From: Ruegeria atlantica
GTDB taxonomy: Bacteria; Pseudomonadota; Alphaproteobacteria; Rhodobacterales; Rhodobacteraceae
Direction: 5' to 3'
DNA: 64,000 nt
Assembly: GCF_001458195.1 (NCBI RefSeq)
Contig: NZ_CYPU01000039.1
Location: 620,093-684,092, forward strand
Shown here: in pieces, positions 36,745 to 45,274 of the stretch
Position numbering within the stretch: the stretch's first letter is position 1
Layout of the letters: each line of letters starts with the position of its first letter
The notes under the pieces: generated by a model
The model's input: the letters and a program-made list of their open reading frames with translations, nothing else
Databases searched by the model: none
What the model was told of the DNA's origin: nothing
Translations under genes and position numbers: made by a program

Positions 36745-38349
36745 TTACCCCTGAACGTCCGGCAGGGCTACCCCTGCTTTCTGCAGAGCGTCCCAGATTT
36801 TCCGGTCCCGGTCATAGACATCGCGGCGGTACTGAACCTCACCTTTCGGACCGACATAGGCGGTGCGATAGATCAGATGTACCGGAACATGCTGTTCCAG
36901 CGGGACAGTCGTTTCCTTGCCGGACGCCAATATACGGTGGAAAAACGCCTTTGGGTCCTCTTCCTGTTTGGCCAAAAGTGCATAGGCAAACTCGAAGGGT
37001 TGCGCCAACCGGATACACCCGTGCGAGAACGCTCGCGTCTCACGTGCAAACAGAGATTTCTGAGGCGTATCATGCAGATAGATGTTGTGCTTATTGGGAA
37101 ACATGAACTTTACCAACCCCAGCGCGTTGCTTTTGCTGGGGGGCTGACGCATGGCAAACGGGAAGTTTCTTGTGTTGAACTGGGTGAAGTCAACCGCGCC
37201 CCGATTAACCAGACGACCGCTGCGATCCGTGATCTGGATGTGGCCAACGGCGTTCGGATTTGACTGCAGTTTTGGCAGATATTCCTTGGTGATGATCGAG
37301 CGCGGCACATACCAACTGGGGTTGATGACCATATGCTCCATCTCGTCCGAAAACTCCGGGCTGCGACGGTCATGCACGTTCTTGCCAATCACGGCGCGGG
37401 TCTCAAAGGTAATCCGGCCATCGTCCACGATCTTGGCCGAAAAGTCGGCCTGGTTGACCAGAATGTGCCGCTCACCCCGTTCACGCGGCAACCAGCGTTC
37501 GCGTTCCAGTGCAACATAAACGGCCTTCAAACGCTCGGACGCAGTACGGTTAAGCTCGGTGATCGTGCCCTCACCGGCGACACCATCGGTGGCCAGACCG
37601 TGCGCCTGCTGGAAGTCTTTGACAGCAGCTAGCATTGCCTCATCGAATTTCGGGCTTGCGGTCGGGCTTAGATACCCCATTGCAATCAGACGGTTACGAA
37701 CCTTAATTACATTAGATCCGGTATCGCCATATTCCAACTTACCCACAGGCACACCAGCACCCCAACCGCCTTGGTTGACCAATGCCTCAAGCGCGATCTT
37801 CTGTTTCATCAACGCGCGGTATTGGGTAGATTGCGGTGCAAGCAGATCGAAATACGCGTCACCCTCCGCAGTAAGTAGGCCCTGCAAATGGTCATTGGCC
37901 GACCGACGCGACACTGTGCGGACCAGCCCATCGTCAATCTGCGCAGGACGCAATGCGCCTGAAAACAGATCACTTGCATAGCTGACAAACGCCTTGCTTA
38001 ATTCGATTTCAACCGCACCCAAATCCCGCAGCGATCTGGCGTCCTGCATTTTTGATAAGATCGATTGAACGTCAAAGCCCCCTTCGGGCAAGCCATGCAG
38101 GTTTGTGGAAGATAACGCCTTTATCAACCGCGCTCTGCGCGCTTCATGCTCAGGCGTGTCGCCCACCCATATTGGGGCAAAGGCGTTGGTACGATAGAAC
38201 TCTGCCAGACCTGAACCTGCAGGAGCAAACTCGGCCACAGCCATTTGAAATGCCGTTCCGGGTGCAGACTGGGCACTTGCCACAGAGGCAGACGCCGTAA
38301 TGCAAGCGGCGAAGATAAGACTTTTAGGCAACCGATAAAGTGCTCGCAT
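36745..38349 (-). CDS. L,D-transpeptidase (YcbB/LdtD-like murein cross-linking enzyme)
   Basis: This 534-residue periplasmic protein has a signal peptide (ending near ASAQ, about 28), a peptidoglycan-binding domain (LEYGDTGSNVIKVRNRLIAMGYL...VKDFQQAHGL) and a YkuD catalytic domain with SHGCIRL, catalytic Cys about 445. It forms 3-3 cross-links in peptidoglycan, or attaches proteins to it. An ATG seven codons inside the frame, with AAGG upstream, was chosen over TTG. It lies 35 bases upstream of lpxD on the same strand, so the four minus-strand genes down to 34.1 kb may be one envelope operon. A YcbK-like gene is divergent. Confidence 0.9.
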   Translation of the reverse strand: MRALYRLPKSLIFAACITASASVASAQSAPGTAFQMAVAEFAPAGSGLAEFYRTNAFAPIWVGDTPEHEARRARLIKALSSTNLHGLPEGGFDVQSILSKMQDARSLRDLGAVEIELSKAFVSYASDLFSGALRPAQIDDGLVRTVSRRSANDHLQGLLTAEGDAYFDLLAPQSTQYRALMKQKIALEALVNQGGWGAGVPVGKLEYGDTGSNVIKVRNRLIAMGYLSPTASPKFDEAMLAAVKDFQQAHGLATDGVAGEGTITELNRTASERLKAVYVALERERWLPRERGERHILVNQADFSAKIVDDGRITFETRAVIGKNVHDRRSPEFSDEMEHMVINPSWYVPRSIITKEYLPKLQSNPNAVGHIQITDRSGRLVNRGAVDFTQFNTRNFPFAMRQPPSKSNALGLVKFMFPNKHNIYLHDTPQKSLFARETRAFSHGCIRLAQPFEFAYALLAKQEEDPKAFFHRILASGKETTVPLEQHVPVHLIYRTAYVGPKGEVQYRRDVYDRDRKIWDALQKAGVALPDVQG

Positions 38350-38703
38350 GGGATGACCTTGATTATTCAATACTTTGCGCGTTCTGAGGCGCGTTCCGAA
38401 TGAATATGGTTTTCAGCTGGACGTTTTGTCCATTCACAAATACATCAATCCAAAGCATCCATCCGAGCCTGATGCGCGTTTGCATCGGCTGCGTTGCGCC
38501 AACGCCTAATTGCTTCAATACTATACCGATTTGCATCACCTGCGCAAAAATTCGCCGAAAATTCCCCCTTGAAAAGATGAATGTGAAAGATTTCTTGGCT
38601 GGCATTTCGTACTGTGTCATAAATCCCGCATCTCGGATGGGAAAAAATCAAGATCGCGCGCGTAACATCGTGCGCAGGCAGGAACAGTACGGGACGAAAC
38701 GAA
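38350..38703. other. 354-base divergent intergenic region
   Basis: This AT-richer region separates the divergent L,D-transpeptidase and YcbK-like genes and must contain both promoters. A plausible plus-strand pair is TTGGCT and CATAAA with 17 bases between, near 38595-38625, but it is weak. I see no gene or clear repeat; frames of 85-88 codons on the minus strand resemble nothing. Confidence 0.5.
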
Positions 38704-39273
38704 ATGACCACGAGCAGTACATCGGGCTTGACCCGGCGTGCCCTATTGCGCGCACTCGCTGCAACAGCAGTTGTAGCAGCACCGACTTATTCCAATGCAG
38801 CAGGTTTTTTGCGCGGTGGCGGCGATATTCGCCGTATCCGTATGTATTCGGGCCGCACGGGCGAACGGCTTGATATGATATATTGGGTTGACGGAAAATA
38901 CATCAAGGACGCTGTGAAAGAAGTGAACCACTTCATGCGCGACTGGCGTACTGATCAGGCCAAATCCATGGATTTGCGCACCATCGACATCATGGCAGCC
39001 TCTCATAATCTTCTGGACGTGAATGAGCCCTACACTCTTTTGTCCGGCTACCGCTCCCCCCAAACCAATGCAATGCTGCGGTCTCGTTCGCGCCGTGTGG
39101 CCAAGAACTCGCTACACATGAAAGGCCAGGCTGCAGACTTGCGCCTGTCCTCCCGTTCCGTATCCCAGATGGCCAAAGCAGCTATGTCCTGCCGCGCTGG
39201 CGGTGTCGGCAAGTACCACCGCTCGAACTTCGTCCATATGGATTGCGGCGAGGTTCGCAGCTGGGGCGGCTAA
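38704..39273 (+). CDS. YcbK-like peptidase (M15 family, DUF882), probably Tat-exported
   Basis: This 189-residue protein has a twin-arginine signal (TRRALLRALAATAVVAAP) and a peptidase M15 fold with zinc-ligand blocks SGYRSP, LHMKGQAADLR and HMDCGEV near 113, 137 and 178. Relatives such as E. coli YcbK/MepK cut peptidoglycan cross-links, and MepK prefers the 3-3 bonds made by L,D-transpeptidases. The gene is divergent from an L,D-transpeptidase, as ycbB and ycbK are neighbours in E. coli, so a make-and-cut pair is likely. A terminator follows. Confidence 0.88.
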   Translation: MTTSSTSGLTRRALLRALAATAVVAAPTYSNAAGFLRGGGDIRRIRMYSGRTGERLDMIYWVDGKYIKDAVKEVNHFMRDWRTDQAKSMDLRTIDIMAASHNLLDVNEPYTLLSGYRSPQTNAMLRSRSRRVAKNSLHMKGQAADLRLSSRSVSQMAKAAMSCRAGGVGKYHRSNFVHMDCGEVRSWGG

Positions 39274-39300
39274 AAGACACCCAAACTGTTTCTTAACGAC

Positions 39301-39324
39301 GAGCGCCCTTGGGCGCTCTTTGTT
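39301..39324 (+). terminator. Intrinsic terminator after the YcbK-like gene
   Basis: GAGCGCCC and GGGCGCTC form an 8-bp stem with a 2-base loop, followed by TTTGTT. Confidence 0.8.
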
Positions 39325-40523
39325 CCTTTCAGACGTCAAGTACATTTCATTTCGCGGCGAGCGAGACATCAAAGAATCTGAACAACCACCGCACGTGATT
39401 CTGTTTTCCATTGTAGTACCACTACCACCTGTCTGCTGTTGATTCTTGTTTGATTTCTTCAATCTGCAGGGAAGAAACTTTGTTCACTAACTTTCGAACC
39501 GTCCATCAGCGACGAGTTCGAGGCAATATTGACAGTTCAATATCTGATTAGAAATGGCGCACCTGAGATGGCTCTTGTGCGAATCCAACCTCCCCTTAAA
39601 CCTTTATTTTATTGGATAATCCGGCCGCTAGTGGGTTGTGAAGTGGTACAGCGAGTGTCAAGGCGTGGGAAAGAAACCTTGAGCGCTAATGACCGAAGTG
39701 TTTTGGGCAATACGTTGGCGATCTCTGCGCCATGCCTCGCAACTGCAACCATTCCATTTTGGAGGAGCGCAAGGATTGAAAGCAGGGCTTCGCCCCTGTC
39801 GCAAACTTTTTCACGCTACCACCAGTAGTTCCGTAAGGCTGTTGGTGGAGAGGAAATACCTGGGCGTGGTCTACGCCATGGCGCTTAAAAACTTCAGCCT
39901 TTTCAGTGGCATCTTTCTTGTTCGAATGCGGCAAACCTACACATCTATCTCCTGCCCCCAAAACCAATAACCACGTTAGATTTCCCCGCGGAAAAGTGTC
40001 CTGCAAGCTGCCGTAGTCAATTGCCGTGGCTTTTATTGGAATAATGACGGTGCTTCCTCCCCATGGGTCAACCGGGCGTTCTAACAAGGTTCGTGTGAAA
40101 CCGCCGAATGAAGTAGAATATTCCCAAGTCTTCCAAAGTGTTTTCACCATCGCTATTTCTAGGCAAAATTATAATGAATGCGCACCTGCTTCACGGAAAG
40201 CCTCACACCCGAAACTACTGCTGCGACCGTGATGTCAGGCTGCAGACGACATTCAAAAAAACTAGTGTTGTGAATTAGGTTTCTTAAAAGACGCCAGCTC
40301 CGCTGTTCCAGTAAGCGGTTTTTGCGAAGCTGGCAAAGTCCCTACGGCAACGGGATGCTGGCCGCAGGAGGGGTTCACATAAGGACTATGCTTCTGAAGT
40401 GGAGCACAAGACGACCCATACCAATAGAGGCGCATATGTATATGAGACTATACTTTAGTATCGCTAACTATGACCGATTGGCCGCCCGCAGGCTGGTTAA
40501 TGCCCCGTCACAACAACCGGAAG
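39325..40523. other. About 1.2 kb with no supportable gene (left end of degraded island)
   Basis: Frames of 60-154 codons occur on both strands (the longest on the minus strand at 39686-40150), but none has a recognisable motif, a convincing ribosome site or the codon pattern of the flanking genes. Composition is nearer 50% G+C than in flanking genes. It contains the left copy of the tRNA-end repeat (39554-39568) and a nested inverted repeat at 40293-40334 (GCCAGCT/AGCTGGC outside CCGCT/AGCGG). It is probably decayed mobile-element DNA. Confidence 0.55.
39554..39568 (+). repeat. Left att-like repeat of the tRNA-Arg 3' end
   Basis: ATGGCGCACCTGAGA is identical, in the same orientation, to 43897-43911, which covers the CCA, discriminator and acceptor/T-arm end of tRNA-Arg(CCG). 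The two copies bound 4.3 kb containing an integrase remnant, so they look like attL and attR. Confidence 0.75.
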
Positions 40524-40769
40524 TTAGACCGGAGCGCCTCGCGCTATCCGCGCCTTGTGGGTCGCAAGACTGCGTTCAAAGGTGGTGACGTTGTCAACAT
40601 TTGCTTCGAAGCGTTTTTTGAAATTGAGATACTCAGGACATCGCTGCCCATTTTCCCGACAATCGATCATCAACTCTTCACCGATCTGATATTCCCGCGA
40701 CAGTCGTTCAGTTCTGCTGTCACAGGCAGCGATCACAAACAGGGCAAGGAGGGCCATCTTTCTAAGCAC
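40524..40769 (-). CDS. Small lipoprotein in the island
   Basis: The protein has 81 residues from GTG 40769, with CGGAG seven bases upstream. The N terminus MLRKMALLALFVIAAC has a lipobox (VIAAC), giving a lipidated Cys16. The mature part is charged, with a second cysteine pair (DCRENGQRCPEYLNF). An unstarted coding-like fragment (40846-40989) lies directly upstream on the same strand. No family is recognised; small lipoproteins of this kind in islands sometimes act in immunity or exclusion, but nothing here proves that. Confidence 0.55.
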   Translation of the reverse strand: MLRKMALLALFVIAACDSRTERLSREYQIGEELMIDCRENGQRCPEYLNFKKRFEANVDNVTTFERSLATHKARIARGAPV

Positions 40770-40845
40770 TACAGTCTCCGGGTCAGGTTATGGCCTAGGG
40801 TTGTCACGAAAGCGTGCCTGCCACATGACATGCCCTACAGGCATT

Positions 40846-40989
40846 CTAATTTTTTACAGTTGCACAAAGGTCATACAGTTCGAGCGCTGTCACGCCCACG
40901 ATTAGCGCAGCGCCCACATAGGGAATAGCTTCGCCAACTACTGAACCGGCACTTCGATTAGCCGTCGCTGCTGCCCGGTCACACCCGTT
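40846..40989 (-). pseudogene. Fragment of a membrane-domain protein (no start codon)
   Basis: A minus-strand frame of 47 codons lacks any start but reads like a real protein end: AGSVVGEAIPYVGAALIVGV then TALELYDLC, with one hydrophobic glycine-rich span. It stops 76 bases before the small lipoprotein gene on the same strand. I take it as the 3' remnant of a larger gene whose front part is lost. Confidence 0.4.
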
Positions 40990-41041
40990 TCACGGACTAA
41001 GTAATTGGACTAGTTGCGCGAGTTCAAATCGAATAGCTTTC

Positions 41042-41253
41042 GTTACAGGTGCCTGTAACGGAAAGTGTTTGATGTCCAACTGCGAGAACTGTGGTGTGAC
41101 GCTGATAGGTGGTCCTCGCAAGAAATACTGCGGGAGCAAATGTCGCGTTACAGCCCTAAGAAAAAGGCGTAGGGCCGCCGGTTTGACTGCTGATGGGAAA
41201 CCTCTCGTTACAGGTTCATCTGTAACGGAAAGCGTTACAACAGCGCCTGTAAC
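41042..41253. repeat. Three GTTACAG/CTGTAAC palindromes in and before the zinc-ribbon gene
   Basis: Copies are at 41042-41059 (GTTACAGG-tg-CCTGTAAC), 41207-41226 (GTTACAG, 6-base centre, CTGTAAC) and 41234-41253 (GTTACA, 8-base centre, TGTAAC). Each is followed at once by GGAAAG, which in the first copy is the ribosome binding site of the gene at 41072. Single half-sites occur at 41147 and 41407. In the coding copies they translate as repeated VTESV-type units. Confidence 0.8.
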
Positions 41254-41560
41254 GGAAAGTGTCACACTTGATATGGCAGAGCGTTTGGAACGTCAGGTGG
41301 ATTTGATGGCGGAAGGCGTGGATGCCTTAATGAAGAGGATCGAAGGCCTCGAAAATGGAGGCCAAAAGATGCTGACGCCAAGTGAGTATAAATTAATCCG
41401 CATGGCGTTACATCCAGGCGGCAATGCGTCGGAGGAGACCAAGTCAGCTGCATGGATGGCATTTGAGAAGCTGAACATTGAGCCACTTACTACAGACGAG
41501 TTATTGCGCGTCAAGGAATTGCATCGAAGAACCCAGCGCTTTAGGAAGTCACGCTCTTAA
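41072..41560 (+). CDS. Small zinc-ribbon protein of mobile-element type
   Basis: The protein has 162 residues. The N terminus has a CX2C-X12-CX3C zinc-binding motif (Cys4, Cys7, Cys20, Cys24) followed by a strongly basic stretch (TALRKRRRAAG), then a Val/Thr/Ser-rich linker with VTESV repeats encoded by palindromic DNA, a short predicted coiled coil (DMAERLERQVDLMAEGVDAL) and a helical C terminus. ATG 41072 has GGAAAG six bases upstream. Proteins with such ribbons are frequent on alphaproteobacterial phages and plasmids. It may bind DNA, possibly the palindromes in its own gene; this is inference. Confidence 0.65.
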   Translation: MSNCENCGVTLIGGPRKKYCGSKCRVTALRKRRRAAGLTADGKPLVTGSSVTESVTTAPVTESVTLDMAERLERQVDLMAEGVDALMKRIEGLENGGQKMLTPSEYKLIRMALHPGGNASEETKSAAWMAFEKLNIEPLTTDELLRVKELHRRTQRFRKSRS

Positions 41561-41828
41561 AATTTTGGAAACCCCAATCCGAGATGGTGGCGTGCTCGGG
41601 AACTCCCCTTTGAGACAGCAGAACTACCTGAGTGAACTATGCGGATTCTCGGCTTCAATAAACGGGTGCTTTTGCAAGCGCCGCGATTTTCTATTTCACG
41701 GCACATTACAATTGCGTCCTTCCATTGCCGGCTTTTTTTGAGCTAAGCCACCGCTTAACAGCGAAAAATTGGCAAAAAAGTCTGAGTGCGAGAGATAATA
41801 CAAAACGCCGCGCATTCCCCCGCTGGGG
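41561..41828. other. Island spacer, nothing seen
   Basis: Between the zinc-ribbon gene and the nuclease remnant I find no gene, RNA or clear repeat. Confidence 0.4.
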
Positions 41829-41960
41829 TCACCTCAAGGCCACGTCTTTCCACCCTCGAGAAAGACCGAACAATCGTATCGGCGTTTTGTTGATGACGAT
41901 TGTATCGCCATCTGTCACACATGCCTTCCCTTGCACAACTTTGCTGGCTGACAACAGTTT
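41829..41960 (-). pseudogene. Truncated thermonuclease (SNase-like) gene
   Basis: The last 40 or so codons of a 148-codon minus-strand frame read VVQGKACVTDGDTIVINKTP then IRLFGL, the start of a staphylococcal-nuclease-like domain (usually VxDGDTxxxxxxxIRLxGIDAPE). Just after RLFGL the frame turns to unrelated residues and stops, so the catalytic Arg and Glu region is missing. The codons upstream of this piece do not match the family. It is a remnant. Confidence 0.55.
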
Positions 41961-42464
41961 TGCAGTTTGAGCATCGAATGGTGTGGGTCGCTGTCGTGAC
42001 GATCCCGGTACTGACTTTCGGGTTCTGGGAGTTTGGCGATACTGAGCGGACTTCTCGTACTTTAATCCGCTGTTTGCGCGAGAAGCAAAGCGAAATGCGA
42101 CAAATACGATTCTGAAAAGGATTAACGGACCCAATACAGATAAACCATCCAATTCGATTGCGTTGAATGGCAATTCGGAGTGGTGCGCACCTATATCCGA
42201 AGACGTTTGCTCAGCGCGCAATTTGGGCCGCAATGAGCTCGAAAGAAGCAGAGTTGAATTTGACATATCGGTCACGATGAAACTTAAGAAAAAACTCGGA
42301 CCGAGGATAGAAAGATAAACCGACTGGTCTTTCGATTTAATGCCAATCTTTTTCGTGTTTTAGACTTTATTGGCGGGTGGATTGTGCCGAGGCCTGACAA
42401 CGAACCTGTTAGCAAGATCTGCGCTTCCGGAACGAAGAAACGTTGCGGAACCCATAATGGGAGC
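41961..42464. other. Decayed island DNA with conflicting open frames
   Basis: Plus-strand frames without start codons (roughly 42046-42318, then a second frame to about 42500 shifted by one base at a run of six A) and a minus-strand frame overlap here. None shows a known motif. I regard the stretch as eroded coding sequence rather than an intact gene. Confidence 0.4.
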
Positions 42465-42623
42465 TCAGCACAGACAGCAGTTTCGTTGGATGAGTTGTGA
42501 GTAACCCGCCTCGGATTTAACAGGTGATCCAATGGGCTTCCAACCCTGCGCTTTCATTTTCGCTTTAGTTCTAGTGAGCCGTTCAAGCGTTGGTTCTTCA
42601 ATTAGTCTTTCGATATTCGGCAT
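42465..42623 (-). CDS. Short ORF with a good ribosome binding site (52 residues)
   Basis: An ATG at 42623 on the minus strand is preceded by GGAATGGAGATAGGCGG, a well-placed GGAG. The peptide is charged and helical (MPNIERLIEEPTLERLTRTK, then AKMKAQGWKPIGSPVK). It ends in a cysteine-rich tail that may result from a frameshift or truncation. Family unknown; it may be the intact start of a once longer gene. Confidence 0.45.
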   Translation of the reverse strand: MPNIERLIEEPTLERLTRTKAKMKAQGWKPIGSPVKSEAGYSQLIQRNCCLC

Positions 42624-43001
42624 CCGCCTATCTCCATTCCAATCTATGTATTGGATTTGGAAGACGCGCTCGACTTAGGCTTGCGAGGTTCTGCCAAAAG
42701 CACGTCACTTTCTGCCAAGGATGTAATGGCTGGCGCTCGTGGTGTCGAAGACAATAGCTCAAGCCTTTGAAAGTGTCCTGAGCAAACACACAGCTACTGC
42801 ATCAAATGCTAGGGATAGTTTTTGTTTTTTACATAACCAAAGAAGTTGGGTGACGCTTTCGCCTAGTTCGCAACGGAAGCGTTTTGCCCCCAACGTGGCC
42901 AGCAGTGTCAGTTCGTGTTCGGCTAGTTCGGCTCTATTGGCGAGCTGAGTGAAAATGAGCGGGACTTCTTTGTCAGATCAATCACGCAATATTACATAAG
43001 A
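42624..43001. other. Island spacer with an unstarted coding-like stretch
   Basis: On the minus strand 42759-42977 is open for 73 codons and reads plausibly (LANRAELAEHELTLLATLGA), but there is no usable start codon. Otherwise nothing is recognised. Confidence 0.35.
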
Positions 43002-43157
43002 ATGATGAAATACTTGCTCCAAACCCCAACTGCCAGAGCAATCCTCATGGCCCTCTTCGTAATCATCGTTGTGAGGCTGTGCAGCTATGACAGTTATGAA
43101 GGGGCTGGATACCAAGGACCTGATAAGGAGTATTGGGGAGTTGGAGGCCGGCCCTAA
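43002..43157 (+). CDS. Possible small membrane peptide (51 residues)
   Basis: From ATG 43002 (or 43005) the frame gives a basic N terminus, one hydrophobic span (AILMALFVIIVVRLC) and a short Gly/Tyr-rich tail (YEGAGYQGPDKEYWGVGGRP). A ribosome site is poor. Another plus-strand frame overlapping its end also reads plausibly, so this call is weak. Confidence 0.3.
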   Translation: MMKYLLQTPTARAILMALFVIIVVRLCSYDSYEGAGYQGPDKEYWGVGGRP

Positions 43158-43570
43158 CCCGACTATCGTCAAAACATTAAGCGAGTGAGTGCTTCCGGAT
43201 TTCTAGTGCCATAGCTAGCGCTAGGAAATCGATCGACTTTTCTAAGTCAGCTTTGTCTACAACTCGGTCGCTGCCTTGATTTTGTTGAACGCCCGCTGCG
43301 TACAGGAGCCGCCGTTGATGTCTGTGCCGGATAATAGGTCCTGACCCGAATGCCCAGCCTGCCCGAATGGCCGATTAACTTTCCAATCCTTGTCTGGTGC
43401 TTTCAGCATCCGTTGCGGCCATCTGGCACAGACCCATGCACGGTATTGGCACTATCTCTGAGTTATCCCTCTGTTGGGACGGCCCGCGCTGCATCTCCAG
43501 CAGGTTCCCCTTGCCGGCAGCGCGGGTTCGCTAATCCGATCAGCGCCATACCTCGTATCTGTTGCATCCC
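43158..43570. other. Island DNA between small ORF and integrase remnant
   Basis: Several frames on both strands are open for 50-65 codons, for example minus-strand 43177-43374, without good starts. The minus-strand part near 43440-43570 probably continues the decayed integrase gene in other frames. No intact gene is visible. Confidence 0.4.
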
Positions 43571-43822
43571 CTACCATCTCTCTCTAGGTGGCACTTCTTC
43601 CGAACCTGTAGCCTGCCATCTGGCAGCCCTGACGGTATCCTCAAAATCTCTCAGCAAGGCGGCATGCTCACGGAGCAGAGCAGGCCCCTCTTCCTTCACT
43701 GCGAACCGAGCTTGAAAAAACTCTCTTCCGGTGACCTGAGCGACGTCCGCAGGGAACCTGCGCTTGAACCTGAAGCCTTCCTTGAGTTTGTCGAGATATT
43801 TGATCTTCATCACGATAGCCAT
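43571..43822 (-). pseudogene. Truncated tyrosine-type integrase (N-terminal part only)
   Basis: The frame from ATG 43822 begins MAIVMKIKYLDKLKEGFRFK, then RRFPADVAQVTGREFFQARF, the typical N terminus of alphaproteobacterial phage/island integrases (a statement of the sheet reading the crossover site, followed by the core-binding helices). It stops after PRERW, at about 84 residues of an expected 350-450; the catalytic R-H-R-Y domain is missing and no continuing frame restores it. It lies 76 bases from tRNA-Arg, inside the att-like repeats, where an island integrase is expected. Confidence 0.65.
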
Positions 43823-43897
43823 GTGGTACTTAAACTCCCGCAAAGGTGGTACAGAAGCGACTGTTTTGCCCAACAAACCTTAGAAATATAGCGATGA

Positions 43898-43974
<77 letters not shown>

Positions 43975-43997
43975 CTTGGCCGTTAGCTAACCTTGAT

Positions 43998-44033
43998 CCG
44001 ATCCGGGTGCAACTGCAAATCTTTCCGGATCGG
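43998..44033 (-). terminator. Hairpin after sufS
   Basis: CCGATCCGG and CCGGATCGG form a perfect 9-bp stem with an 18-base loop just beyond the sufS stop. There is no U-run, so it may be a processing or Rho-assisted end rather than an intrinsic terminator. Confidence 0.4.
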
Positions 44034-44040
44034 CCAGGAT

Positions 44041-45261
44041 TCACGCAAACAAATCATGTGCCAATTCCAGCGCGTCGATCAGTATGTCGACCTCGTCCGT
44101 AGTGTTGTACAGACCAAAGCTTGCGCGGCAAGTCGCGGTGACACCGTAGAAATCCATAAGAGGACCAGCGCAGTGATGACCGGCACGGACAGCCACGCCT
44201 TTCTTGTCCAGAATGGTCGAGACATCATGCGCGTGCCCTGCCCCGTCCATCGTAAAGCTGAAGATCGCGGCCTTGTCCGGGCGTGTGCCCTGAACCTGCA
44301 ACCAATTCAGACCGGTCAGTTTCTGCATGGCATAGTCGCGCAACCCGGCCTCATGAGCGGCGATATTTTCCATCCCCAGATCCATCATGTAATCCAGCGC
44401 AACACCCAAACCGATGGTTTGAACAATACCGGGCGTTCCGGCCTCGAACTTCATTGGCGGGTCGTTGTAGATCACCTGGTCCTTGCTGACCTCTTTGATC
44501 ATGTCGCCGCCACCGATAAAGGGGCGCATCTCGGCCATGCGTTCGGATTTGATGTAAATCGCACCCGACCCCGAAGGGCCATAAAGCTTGTGGCCAGTAA
44601 TTGCATAGAAATCGCAGCCGATATCGGCGACATTGACGGGCATGTGCACAGCGCCCTGGCTGCCATCGACCAGCACCGGAACGCCTTTCGCGTGTGCGCC
44701 TTCTGTGATCGCTTTGACGTCAACCACTGTGCCCAACACGTTCGAACACTGCGTCACTGCAACCAGCTTGGTCTTGGGACCGATCGCGTCGATCACGGCC
44801 TGCGGGTCAAGCCCACCATCTGCGTCCACATCGACCCATTTCAGGACGACGCCCTGACGTTCGCGCAGAAAATGCCAGGGGACAATATTGGCGTGGTGTT
44901 CCATCACGCTCAGCACGATCTCATCCCCGGCCTCCATGCGCGGCATGGCCCAGCCATAGGCGACCAGGTTGATCCCCTCGGTCGTGCCCGAGTTCAAGAC
45001 AATCTCATCCTCGTTCGCCGCGCCCAGAAAACGGGCGATGGTTCCGCGAACGGATTCGTATTTCTCGGTCGCCAGATTGGACAGGTAATGCAGGCCGCGG
45101 TGAACATTCGCGTATTCTTCGGAATATGCCCGTGTCACCGCATCAATCACGGCCTGCGGTTTCTGCGCCGATGCGCCATTGTCCAGATAGGTCAACGGCT
45201 TGCCGTTCACTTCCCGAGACAGGATTGGAAAGTCTGAGCGGATTTTCTGCACGTCATACAT
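44041..45261 (-). CDS. sufS: Cysteine desulfurase SufS
   Basis: This 406-residue group II PLP enzyme takes sulfur from cysteine for Fe-S assembly on SufBCD. It has the PLP-lysine motif ITGHKLYGPSG and the persulfide cysteine block RAGHHCAGPLM near 360. GGGAGTAG precedes the ATG. It is the last suf gene seen; sufE, sufA and sufT are not present downstream, where tRNA-Arg and the island begin. A second, IscS-type desulfurase lies at the head of the same operon. Confidence 0.94.
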   Translation of the reverse strand: MYDVQKIRSDFPILSREVNGKPLTYLDNGASAQKPQAVIDAVTRAYSEEYANVHRGLHYLSNLATEKYESVRGTIARFLGAANEDEIVLNSGTTEGINLVAYGWAMPRMEAGDEIVLSVMEHHANIVPWHFLRERQGVVLKWVDVDADGGLDPQAVIDAIGPKTKLVAVTQCSNVLGTVVDVKAITEGAHAKGVPVLVDGSQGAVHMPVNVADIGCDFYAITGHKLYGPSGSGAIYIKSERMAEMRPFIGGGDMIKEVSKDQVIYNDPPMKFEAGTPGIVQTIGLGVALDYMMDLGMENIAAHEAGLRDYAMQKLTGLNWLQVQGTRPDKAAIFSFTMDGAGHAHDVSTILDKKGVAVRAGHHCAGPLMDFYGVTATCRASFGLYNTTDEVDILIDALELAHDLFA

Positions 45262-45274
45262 GGTCTTCTACTCC

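Noticed and set aside
39686..40150. 154-codon minus-strand frame in the island
   Set aside because: It has no recognisable motif or ribosome site, and an overlapping plus-strand frame is equally open; treated as decayed DNA.
41042..41253. Repeated palindromes considered as a CRISPR array
   Set aside because: There are only three copies with unequal spacing, two of them in coding sequence, and no cas genes are nearby.
42052..42520. Possible programmed frameshift gene at a run of six A residues in the island
   Set aside because: The slippery heptamer is not in the right phase, neither frame has a start codon and no family is recognised; decay is simpler.
43993..45237. 414-codon plus-strand frame opposite sufS
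   Set aside because: It is the antisense shadow of sufS, with no motif of its own.
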